Of a stretch of 64,000 nucleotides of DNA, positions 56,523-64,000 are shown piece by piece. The notes under the pieces are model-generated. The model saw only the letters and a program-made list of their open reading frames with translations, made no database searches and was not told the DNA's origin. Every line of letters begins with the position of its first letter. Within the stretch, counting starts at the first letter, position 1. The stretch comes from Ruegeria sp. R14_0 (GTDB lineage: Bacteria; Pseudomonadota; Alphaproteobacteria; Rhodobacterales; Rhodobacteraceae). Both the position numbers and the translations under genes were made by a program. The stretch lies in assembly GCF_017743975.1 (NCBI RefSeq), contig NZ_JAGHRC010000001.1:186001-250000 (forward strand). The letters run 5' to 3'.

Positions 56523-56672
56523 ATGTCTTTCAAGTCATTTAACTCCTTCTCCCTGTTGGCTGACTTTTTCAGCAAGTCTGTTGGGGCATGTCTTAGGATG
56601 CAGCGTCGGGTGAATCGGCTGCACACAAGCCTCACAAAAGGGTCTGTCAAACGTCCTGAACCGGATCGCTGA
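56523..56672 (+). CDS. Possible 49-aa small protein
   Basis: Starts MSFKSFNSFSLLADFFSK and ends VKRPEPDR. CGGAG lies 9 nt before the ATG, and a plausible promoter lies about 50 nt upstream. One Cys (C23), a hydrophobic N-terminal half and a basic C-terminal half. I do not recognise it. It is the first reading frame of the unit that contains the secreted RAPP protein and PCu(A)C. It may be a real small protein, a leader, or chance; comparison with related genomes would decide. Confidence 0.35.
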   Translation: MSFKSFNSFSLLADFFSKSVGACLRMQRRVNRLHTSLTKGSVKRPEPDR

Positions 56673-56690
56673 CACTTTCCTCCCGACCCA

Positions 56691-56724
56691 GGGCTTCAGG
56701 CGTATCCGAATGCGCTTGAAGCCC
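56691..56724 (+). promoter_or_regulatory. Perfectly paired 15-bp hairpin upstream of the RAPP protein
   Basis: GGGCTTCAGGCGTAT-CCGA-ATGCGCTTGAAGCCC: all 15 positions pair (two G-U) around a CCGA tetraloop. No T run follows. It lies 18 nt after the 49-aa frame and contains the first candidate ATG (56710) of the next gene in its 3' arm. Confidence 0.6.
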
Positions 56725-57105
56725 GCTTCGTCTCAGGCCTATATCAGCATCAGGATGAAACCCGTTTTCAACAGATGCTTGCCCATAGTGGTCTCGTTGC
56801 TTGTCGTGCTGACAGGCCAGAGTATTGCGGCGTCGCGCGGCATGGACCGGGCCGTGGGCCATATGGTGCTGTGTACCGGATCGGGACCTGTTGTGGTCTA
56901 TGTGGATGCCGATGGGCAGCCGACCCAGGCTCCACATCTCTGCCCGGACTATGCTTTGACTCTGTTGGGTGCGGTAGCAATCACAGAGCTATCGGTGCCG
57001 GATGCGCCGGACGTTGATCGCCCTGAGCCGTTGCGCGCAGGTGGCAGCCTGATTGCTTTGCCTCTTCCCGCGCAGCCTGCGCGTGCGCCGCCTGTAAGTG
57101 TTTGA
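56710..57105 (+). CDS. Small secreted Cys/His protein with C-terminal RAPP motif (DUF2946/CutF-like)
   Basis: 131 aa from the ATG at 56710, or 116 aa from 56755. Signal peptide or anchor RCLPIVVSLLVVLTGQSIAA, then HMVLCTGSGPVVVYVDADGQ and APHLCPDYALTLLGA with C55, H76 and C78. The C-terminus is proline-rich and ends ARAPPVSV, with R125-A-P-P128. RAPP is a known ribosome-arrest motif. Copper-linked DUF2946-type proteins (CutF in Rhodobacter capsulatus, CruR in Bordetella) act as upstream regulators of copper genes (recalled). Here PCu(A)C follows after 45 nt. So the likely role is a nascent-chain copper sensor. Family membership is by pattern only. Confidence 0.65.
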   Translation: MRLKPASSQAYISIRMKPVFNRCLPIVVSLLVVLTGQSIAASRGMDRAVGHMVLCTGSGPVVVYVDADGQPTQAPHLCPDYALTLLGAVAITELSVPDAPDVDRPEPLRAGGSLIALPLPAQPARAPPVSV

Positions 57106-57147
57106 CCAAATTCCCTAAAACACCAAACACTTATATTCAGGAGAGGC
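57060..57147 (+). promoter_or_regulatory. Possible long-range pairing that masks the PCu(A)C ribosome site
   Basis: GCCTCTTC (57060-57067), in the last 15 codons of the RAPP protein gene, can pair with GGAGAGGC (57140-57147), which includes the AGGAGAGG Shine-Dalgarno of the next gene (8 bp, one G-U). A local hairpin CGCGCA-GCC-TGCGCG (57069-57083) lies beside it. A ribosome arrested at RAPP (57082-57093) would sit between the two arms. Confidence 0.35.
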
Positions 57148-57150
57148 GCT

Positions 57151-57636
57151 ATGTCCCTCACATCCAAATTGCTAGCCACGCTGGCTGCCGCAACCCTCGC
57201 AACTGCCGCTTATGCGCAGGACACAATTTCCGTCAATGACGCCTATGCCCGGTCGTCGGGGAAAACGGCGAAGGCAGGCGCGGCGTTCATGATGGTCCAG
57301 AACACCGGCCAGGTTGATGACAGATTGATCGGAGTGAAATCCGATGCGGCCGCGCGAGTCGAGCTGCACACGCATATCGTTGATGACAATGGTGTCGCCA
57401 AGATGATGGAGGTCGAGGAAGGCTTTGCCATTCCGGCCGGCGAGGCGCACATGTTGAAGCGTGGGGGTGACCACGTGATGTTCATGGGGCTGACGGCTCC
57501 GTTCGAACAAGGCGCGATGGTCCCTGTGACGCTGATCTTTGAGAAGGCCGGCGAAGTTCAGATCGAGATACCCGTTGACCTGGAGCGCAAGGATGCGGGT
57601 GGTCACGGCGACCATTCGCACTCGCATTCGAACTGA
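57151..57636 (+). CDS. Periplasmic copper chaperone PCu(A)C
   Basis: 161 aa with a signal peptide (LLATLAAATLATAAYAQ). The copper motif is H-x10-M-x21-H-x-M type: HTHIVDDNGVAKMMEVEEG and GEAHMLKRGGDHVMFMGL are as expected. A His-rich tail GGHGDHSHSHS may also bind metal. It delivers Cu(I) to the CuA or CuB site of cytochrome oxidase in the periplasm, or buffers copper (CutG-like role). AGGAGAGG precedes the ATG at 4-5 nt. The RAPP-ending protein is directly upstream. Confidence 0.94.
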   Translation: MSLTSKLLATLAAATLATAAYAQDTISVNDAYARSSGKTAKAGAAFMMVQNTGQVDDRLIGVKSDAAARVELHTHIVDDNGVAKMMEVEEGFAIPAGEAHMLKRGGDHVMFMGLTAPFEQGAMVPVTLIFEKAGEVQIEIPVDLERKDAGGHGDHSHSHSN

Positions 57637-57652
57637 GGCAACGCCTGTCTTC

Positions 57653-57704
57653 GGGCCGCGTTGCGGCCGTCATCCATGCGTCAGGCCGGGGTGTCCCGGC
57701 CTGA
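57653..57704. terminator. Paired hairpins between convergent genes
   Basis: GGCCGC-GTT-GCGGCC (57654-57668) and TCAGGCCGGG-GTGT-CCCGGCCTGA (57681-57704, 10-bp perfect stem). They lie between the PCu(A)C stop and the HdeD-like stop. There is no T run, but they are well placed for two-way termination. Confidence 0.6.
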
Positions 57705-57723
57705 TGGCGTTACGGGGCAGGGG

Positions 57724-58332
57724 TCAACGATGGACGACCCGCATCGCGATGCGGTCATGGGCGCGCTTGAAGCGCACAGCAAGCCAGAACATCACTGCAG
57801 CAAAACACAGTGCTGAGAAGGCAATCGCCCAACCCAGCGCCACCATCCCGCTGACCGGCCAAAACAATAACGCAAGGCCAATAAGCAGCGTAATCAGCCC
57901 GGAATTCCGCATCGTCGCGGCATCCGGGTGTGCCTCAGGCAATTGACGCCATGCCATCAAAGAGCCGATGCCGACAATCAGTGCCCAGGCCCCGAGTAAG
58001 AAGAACGCCAGTCGTGCGACACCTTCGGGCCAGATCAAAAGGATAAGTCCGATCAGCACTGCCCCGATGCCGAAGCCGCCGATCAGGCCTCGCCGGCCGA
58101 ACCCCAGCAAGGTTAGTGCCCCGTCCAAAAGCAGCAAGACGCCAACCAGCCTTAGCAGCATTGCGATACTGCCAGTGGGCCAGAACAGTGCCGCAATCCC
58201 AAGCGCCCCGGCCAGGATGCCGCGCACCAGGAAGGTCCACCAAAGATCGGCCAGCTGATTGCTCAGTGCGTCCCGGCCATCGAGGCTGTCGTCGTCGAGG
58301 ATTTCACCTTCTGGAGTTTGGGGATCTGTCAT
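57724..58332 (-). CDS. HdeD-like DUF308 membrane protein
   Basis: 202 aa from the ATG at 58332, with AGGAG 6 nt upstream. Six hydrophobic segments in pairs: FLVRGILAGALGIAALFWP, IAMLLRLVGVLLLLDGALTLL, GFGIGAVLIGLILLIWPEG, LAFFLLGAWALIVGIGSLM, GLITLLIGLALLFWPVSG and GWAIAFSALCFAAVMFWL. The repeated L-x-x-FWP pattern is the DUF308/HdeD signature. HdeD in E. coli aids acid resistance; function elsewhere is unknown. An acidic N-terminal tail is cytoplasmic. Confidence 0.88.
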   Translation of the reverse strand: MTDPQTPEGEILDDDSLDGRDALSNQLADLWWTFLVRGILAGALGIAALFWPTGSIAMLLRLVGVLLLLDGALTLLGFGRRGLIGGFGIGAVLIGLILLIWPEGVARLAFFLLGAWALIVGIGSLMAWRQLPEAHPDAATMRNSGLITLLIGLALLFWPVSGMVALGWAIAFSALCFAAVMFWLAVRFKRAHDRIAMRVVHR

Positions 58333-58395
58333 CGGAAGCTCCTGTTTTGCCGTCAGTATAAACGAGAAACCGTGCAAGGTGTTTTAGATTTTGGT

Positions 58396-59091
58396 CTATC
58401 GACCAGCCAGCAACTGATCGACCCATGCTGGTACGGTTTCTGTTGCGGGTCCCAGAATGACCTGATCAAAGCTGGACGCGCCAGAAGACGGGTCGAGGTT
58501 CAACTCAACGGTTCTGGCTCCGGCCATCGCGGCCCCATGCACGAAGGCGGCGGCGGGATAAACCTGACCCGAGGTGCCGATCGCGGCAAAGATCCCCACC
58601 CCTGACAAATGATCATAGATGGTATCCATGTGATAAGGCATCTCGCCAAACCAGACCACATCCGGACGCGCAGTTGGGGCGGCGCAGGCGGGGCAGGGCT
58701 GCCCGACTGTCATCTCAGGCGGTGCGGCCCAGCGGTGGCCGCAAGCCGCGCAGAGAGCCCCGGCCAGTGTTCCATGCATGTGAATGACGTTCTGCGCGCC
58801 GCCCGCTTCGTGCAGGCTGTCGACGTTTTGCGTGACCAGGATGACTTCGCCGGGCCAATCACGTTGCAGCCGGGCGAGTGCGGCATGCGCTGCGTTGGGT
58901 TCGGCTTTGGCCGCCTGAACCCGACGTGCATTGTAGAACCCATGCACCAAGGCGGGATCGCGGGCAAAGCCTTCGGGCGTGGCGACGTCTTCAATCCGGT
59001 GCTGAGCCCAAAGGCCGCCTTCGTCCCGGAATGTGCCCAGCCCACTTTCGGCGGAAATTCCGGCCCCTGTCAGTATGACGATCTTTTCCAT
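58396..59091 (-). CDS. cobB: NAD-dependent protein deacylase (sirtuin, CobB-like)
   Basis: 231 aa from the ATG at 59091 (MEKIVILTGAGISAESGLGTFRDEGGLW), the usual start. NAD-binding GAGISAESG, TQNVDSLHEAGG, the catalytic His in HMHGTL, and four zinc Cys in CAACGHRW and QPCPACAAP are present. MPYHMD and IGTSGQVYPAA follow. The Tyr/Arg pair typical of class III (desuccinylase) sirtuins would be in the ARRVQ segment region (FYNARRVQ). It removes acyl groups from lysine using NAD+. Divergent from the phosphatase gene by 28 nt. Confidence 0.94.
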   Translation of the reverse strand: MEKIVILTGAGISAESGLGTFRDEGGLWAQHRIEDVATPEGFARDPALVHGFYNARRVQAAKAEPNAAHAALARLQRDWPGEVILVTQNVDSLHEAGGAQNVIHMHGTLAGALCAACGHRWAAPPEMTVGQPCPACAAPTARPDVVWFGEMPYHMDTIYDHLSGVGIFAAIGTSGQVYPAAAFVHGAAMAGARTVELNLDPSSGASSFDQVILGPATETVPAWVDQLLAGR

Positions 59092-59119
59092 CTTGGCCCT
59101 TCGCGTTACACCCTGTCCT

Positions 59120-59563
59120 ATGACCCACCGTATCCTGTTCGTCTGTCTGGGCAATATCTGCCGTTCACCTGCTGCCGAGGGCGTCTTTCGCGCACGCGCA
59201 CCGCATCACACCATCGACAGCGCAGGCACGTCCGGCTGGCACATTGGTGACCCGCCATATGGTCCGATGCAAAAGGCGGCGCTGGCGCGCGGGATCAGGC
59301 TGGACGATTTGCGCGCGCGCCAATTCGTGGCCGCAGATTTCAACCGGTTCGATCTGATCATTGGAATGGATGCCGACAACATCGCAGATATTGAAGCGCT
59401 GCGGCCCGCAGGCAACCAAACCCCAGTAAGTTTGATGACGGATTTTGCGCCACAGTCAGGCGCGGACCATGTGCCCGACCCGTACTATACCCGGGACTTT
59501 GACGGGGCGCTGGACCTGATTGAGATCGCGGTTGAGGGGTTAGACGCCCATTTGCGCGGCTAG
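59120..59563 (+). CDS. Low-molecular-weight protein-tyrosine phosphatase
   Basis: 147 aa from the ATG at 59120. The P-loop VCLGNICRSPAAEG (C-x5-R-S) is at residues 8-21, and the general acid lies in VPDPYYT. It removes phosphate from phosphotyrosine or related substrates such as arsenate in some relatives. No kinase partner is adjacent. There is no ribosome site; a TACACC -10-like element 7 nt before the ATG suggests a leaderless transcript. It overlaps the convergent LysR stop by 4 nt. Confidence 0.92.
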   Translation: MTHRILFVCLGNICRSPAAEGVFRARAPHHTIDSAGTSGWHIGDPPYGPMQKAALARGIRLDDLRARQFVAADFNRFDLIIGMDADNIADIEALRPAGNQTPVSLMTDFAPQSGADHVPDPYYTRDFDGALDLIEIAVEGLDAHLRG

Positions 59564-60501
59564 TTCATAAGCTTCAAGCGATTGTTCAGCCATGGCAATT
59601 GTGCAAGAGCCGGGTCCACAATTTGGCTACCCATGAGGCGACGCATCATGCCAGCGACTTCTTGCGGAACCTGATCGGACCAGTCGGTACGGGTGAACAG
59701 CGAAATCGTGCGCGAGACATCTCCGATCGGTGCCGGGTGCGCCTCGAGCGCGTCGTGAAACCGCGTAGCGCGCATGTAGCCCAGTGGCGTGGTGATCGCC
59801 CAGCCAAGGCCGCGGGCGACCATTGCCATCAGCGCCAGGTGCGAACCGATTTCGAACCGCTCTTCAAAGTCCAGCTGGTGCCGGGCCAGGTGAGCTTCGA
59901 TTTGACGGCTGATCAATTGCTCGCGGGCGTACCGCAGGAAGGGCAGATCCTCCATCGCGTTTTCGGCCCTTTTGGGGGTCACCAGTATGAACGGATCGCG
60001 TACCAACGGGTACTCGACCACGTTTTCCAGCACCTCGCCGCTATGGGCTGAGACGACCAGTTGAAGCCGTTGTGCCTCGAGCTCTTCGAACAGGTCTAGG
60101 CTGGGCAGGGTGATCAGCTTGAACTTCGACCGGGTCAGGCTTTCAGCCAATAAAGTGGCCAGACGCGGCGTGAGGTCGTTGTCGAAATCGTCAATCAGGC
60201 CAATGGACAGAGTGGCAAGGTGGCCCAGCTCCATCACTGTCAGCTCGCTTTGAGCCATTTGGAGCTCGGACAACACCGCCTGCGCGCGTGTCAGAAAGCT
60301 GCGCCCGGCCTGCGTCAAGCGCATCGGGCGTCGCCCGTGATCCACCAGATCGGTGCCCACGGCCTTTTCCAGATTGCGCAATTGTTGGCTGACCGAAGGC
60401 TGACTAAGCCCCGTGATCTCAGCAGCTTGCGCCACCGATCCCGTCCTAGCGAGGGCCTCGAACACTTCGAGCCCGCGCAGGGTCACCCCTTTCAAAACCA
60501 T
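59560..60501 (-). CDS. LysR family transcriptional regulator
   Basis: 313 aa from the ATG at 60501. N-terminal winged helix LEVFEALARTGSVAQAAEITGLSQPSVSQQLRNLEKAVGTDLVDHG with the recognition helix SQPSVSQQLRNLE. An effector-binding domain follows from about residue 90 (LSIGLIDDFDNDLTPRLATLLAESL). The neighbours (phosphatase and the small secreted protein) do not reveal the target. LysR genes usually control a divergent gene, but none lies divergently here. Confidence 0.93.
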   Translation of the reverse strand: MVLKGVTLRGLEVFEALARTGSVAQAAEITGLSQPSVSQQLRNLEKAVGTDLVDHGRRPMRLTQAGRSFLTRAQAVLSELQMAQSELTVMELGHLATLSIGLIDDFDNDLTPRLATLLAESLTRSKFKLITLPSLDLFEELEAQRLQLVVSAHSGEVLENVVEYPLVRDPFILVTPKRAENAMEDLPFLRYAREQLISRQIEAHLARHQLDFEERFEIGSHLALMAMVARGLGWAITTPLGYMRATRFHDALEAHPAPIGDVSRTISLFTRTDWSDQVPQEVAGMMRRLMGSQIVDPALAQLPWLNNRLKLMN

Positions 60502-60566
60502 GGAACACACCTTTCGCTGCGCCTTTCTGGGGCGCAGTGAGGATCAGGTCAAGCGTTCAGAAAGGG

Positions 60567-60881
60567 TTAGCTGCAGATCGCCTGTGCCATCTGGCCAAAG
60601 TTCCGGTACCGATCCCACAACGCGTCATCGCGCGCGGTTTTCGACATCTTCAGCTCTTGCGCCTGATGGGGGTCATTGAACCATTTTGCGACGGTCTTCT
60701 GATCGCTGCGGGTCAGGGCCTGATTGGCCACCCGCTGAATGCAGTTACACCGATCCCGCGTGGCCGCCGACCGGTCTGATGCCAAACACGCCCGTTTGAT
60801 CTGCGCCGCTTCTACGACCGGAGCCACCGCCGTCAGCGACGTGGCACAGAATGCGATTAAGAGGAACTTTTTCATGCTCAT
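60567..60881 (-). CDS. Small secreted helical protein with four cysteines
   Basis: 104 aa with a signal peptide (MKKFLLIAFCATSLTAVAPVVEAA). The mature part has Cys 32, 45, 47 and 103 and a helix-rich, charged body (CNCIQRVANQALTRSDQKTVAKWFNDP). Two disulfides would join the ends. Its ATG overlaps the TGA of the Hint-domain gene (ATGA), so the two are translationally coupled. The start may be either of two near ATG codons. I do not recognise a family and assign no function. Confidence 0.8.
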   Translation of the reverse strand: MSMKKFLLIAFCATSLTAVAPVVEAAQIKRACLASDRSAATRDRCNCIQRVANQALTRSDQKTVAKWFNDPHQAQELKMSKTARDDALWDRYRNFGQMAQAICS

Positions 60882-61978
60882 GCCTCGTTTTTGCCTGCCC
60901 GGAGGGATCTGACGTCCCTCTCGGCTTGCGCGGGAGTATGAATCAAACGGTTCTTTGGATCAATGGCCAAGATACTCCGAAGTAACAGCACGGCCTCATT
61001 GCGTTTTAGGGCGGGACGGGAGGTCCGCATCCTGTTGGCCGGATAGGTGGCGAGGTCTGGGAAGAACAGGCAATCCGGGTCGTCGGAATTCAGCATTGGT
61101 GCGGCCAAAAGGCTCTCGGATGCAGCGCCGTTTGCCCGGATCACGCTGTGATGTTTCAGCAGAAGGTGGCAATACCGCGCGGTTTTTGCCTTGGACAGCG
61201 TCGCTAGGCCAACATCAACAAGGCTGATCGCCGGCACAAAAACCTCTGACTCGGCAAAAAACAGATCTGACAGAGGATGTGAGATCAGGACTCTGTGCTG
61301 TTGCGACACGTTTAGTCGCGCGAACGTCGACAGGATGCCGGCCGGAACTTCAACCATCCTGAACCGCCCGGCGGCAATCACGTCCTGAGATCCAACCCAT
61401 TGGACGGGAAGGCAGCCATGATCCTGTGTCTGCACCAAATCACCGGGTCGGATTGTTTCGATTGGGACATTGCCCTTCTCAGTCGCGATGAGCGTTCCGG
61501 CGCTGTAACAGATTGGCGTGACGTATTCGCTCGAGTCGAAATTCGGACCTTCTTGCGTGCTGACCACGGTTAGCGGGACGCCCGCCGGAGGAAACTCGCC
61601 CGGACCGCCTATAAAGGCGATCCCTTCAACGGTGCCGAAGGCTGGAGACGAGTTGTTCACGTTGAACGCAATGGCCTGCCACGTGTTCACACCATCTGTC
61701 AGCGTGATCCCGTACTCGGCCTCGACCCGCGTTCCGTCGGCGTAAGTCACGCCGTCAATTGTTTGGTCGCCGTCCAGACGCTGATTACCGTCGTTGTCGC
61801 GAAAGTCGGTGTCATTGCCACTGTCAGATACGAAGACTTCCGTCGCCGCGCGCGTATCAATCGTGATGGTTTGCCCGATCAGGTGAATGCCAGTCCCCTG
61901 ATTGAGGCCGTCTAACCCCTGCGGGACCGAGATGGAAAGCTGGCTTTCCCCCAGAACAAAGATCGAATAGTTGGCCAA
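60878..61978 (-). CDS. Hint-domain protein, second copy
   Basis: 366 aa from a TTG at 61978 with AGGG upstream; there is no early ATG. The N-terminal 160 residues hold a roseobacter-type beta-rich domain (VFVSDSGNDTDFRDNDGNQRLDGDQ with Asp/Asn-rich calcium-like loops). The Hint domain starts at the Cys in TPICYSAGTLIATEKG and continues VPIETIRPGDLVQTQDHGCLPVQWVG, then LNVSQQHRVLIS, ESEVFVPAISLVD and YCHLLLKHHSVI. It is the same architecture as the protein at 54751 with an unrelated N-terminus. It overlaps the next gene by 4 nt. Confidence 0.87.
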   Translation of the reverse strand: MANYSIFVLGESQLSISVPQGLDGLNQGTGIHLIGQTITIDTRAATEVFVSDSGNDTDFRDNDGNQRLDGDQTIDGVTYADGTRVEAEYGITLTDGVNTWQAIAFNVNNSSPAFGTVEGIAFIGGPGEFPPAGVPLTVVSTQEGPNFDSSEYVTPICYSAGTLIATEKGNVPIETIRPGDLVQTQDHGCLPVQWVGSQDVIAAGRFRMVEVPAGILSTFARLNVSQQHRVLISHPLSDLFFAESEVFVPAISLVDVGLATLSKAKTARYCHLLLKHHSVIRANGAASESLLAAPMLNSDDPDCLFFPDLATYPANRMRTSRPALKRNEAVLLLRSILAIDPKNRLIHTPAQAERDVRSLRAGKNEA

Positions 61979-62105
61979 GGATTACCCTGCTTTCTTGTTT
62001 GTGCTTGGGCCATTCAGTGCCATCATCCTACCCATTGGCTGATTTTGGGTAAATGCGACAGGGCAGAAAGACAACATTGCGGCCTTTTCTGCAACGCTTC
62101 ACCGC

Positions 62106-62134
62106 TTGACGAGGCCCCAATCTACGGACATATC
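62106..62134 (+). promoter_or_regulatory. Candidate lepA promoter giving a leaderless start
   Basis: TTGACG (62106-62111), 17 bp, CATATC (62129-62134). The start predicted 7 nt after the -10 is 62141, one base before the lepA ATG. No Shine-Dalgarno precedes that ATG. Confidence 0.5.
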
Positions 62135-62141
62135 CCGTTCC

Positions 62142-63941
<1,800 letters not shown>

Positions 63942-63974
63942 CCGCGTATTCTCTCTCTAGAAATGAGGGATATT

Positions 63975-64000
63975 ATGAAGCAAGAAGAAAGCTTTACGGT
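63975..64000 (+). CDS. Possible start of the next gene (3' partial)
   Basis: ATG at 63975 with GAGGGA 4 nt upstream; the frame is open to the window end. An in-frame ATG at 63963 is also possible. Too short to identify. Confidence 0.2.

Overview
The window is typical core chromosome of an alphaproteobacterium of the order Rhodobacterales, most likely a roseobacter close to Ruegeria (inferred from gene content and GC-rich codon use, not from a database search). Supporting signs are a GcrA cell-cycle regulator, the SURF1-thrC-M16 peptidase run, lysC next to ptsP, a zwf-edd-eda Entner-Doudoroff operon, several Hint-domain and DUF families common in roseobacters, and a modular GC-rich intergenic repeat. 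I see no rRNA, tRNA, IS element, prophage, integrase or CRISPR array. The window opens inside a SURF1 gene and closes just after lepA.

Layout. 1-3879: SURF1, threonine synthase, M16 peptidase and a GNAT enzyme, each overlapping the next by a few bases. 3991-9690: MBL-fold protein, FAD-linked 2-hydroxyacid dehydrogenase, a fasciclin protein behind a sigmaE-type promoter, apt, an unlisted 44-aa gene and a divergent ribbon-helix-helix regulator around a palindrome, LysE and DUF418 membrane proteins. 9898-17676: alpha/beta hydrolase, mtnP, SulP, flavin reductase-like protein, GNAT, EcsC, NUDIX, DUF1178, SDR and a small secreted protein. 17842-25370: lysC, ptsP and the zwf-edd-eda operon with a LacI-type operator. 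25422-34744: two PLP enzymes, SMP-30-like protein, enoyl-CoA hydratase, DUF1992, BenE and valS. 34878-40597: orphan molybdopterin hydroxylase subunit, DUF2235 hydrolase, membrane protein, GcrA, ABC-2 permease. 40611-49699: EamA exporter, argD-argF with an arginine-rich leader peptide, a Tat-exported dioxygenase-like protein with a heme membrane partner, PhyH oxygenase, pirin, ketopantoate reductase, PiT. 49790-64000: NUDIX, hrpB, DUF3108, meaB, two Hint proteins, rpmB, a copper unit with PCu(A)C, HdeD-like protein, sirtuin, LMW phosphatase, LysR and lepA.

How genes work together. The strongest units are the Entner-Doudoroff operon (glucose-6-phosphate to pyruvate and glyceraldehyde-3-phosphate, with no pgl in the operon), argD-argF (ornithine to citrulline), and a copper unit in which a small secreted protein ending in an Arg-Ala-Pro-Pro motif precedes PCu(A)C.

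The most interesting signals are regulatory and easy to miss: (1) the Arg-Ala-Pro-Pro C-terminus of the protein before PCu(A)C, with a possible anti-Shine-Dalgarno inside its 3' end; (2) a probably leaderless 17-codon peptide with five Arg codons upstream of argD-argF; (3) a ribbon-helix-helix gene, a 24-bp dyad and a divergent 44-aa gene with a near-consensus promoter; (4) a 23-nt segment of an intergenic repeat found inside the valS reading frame.
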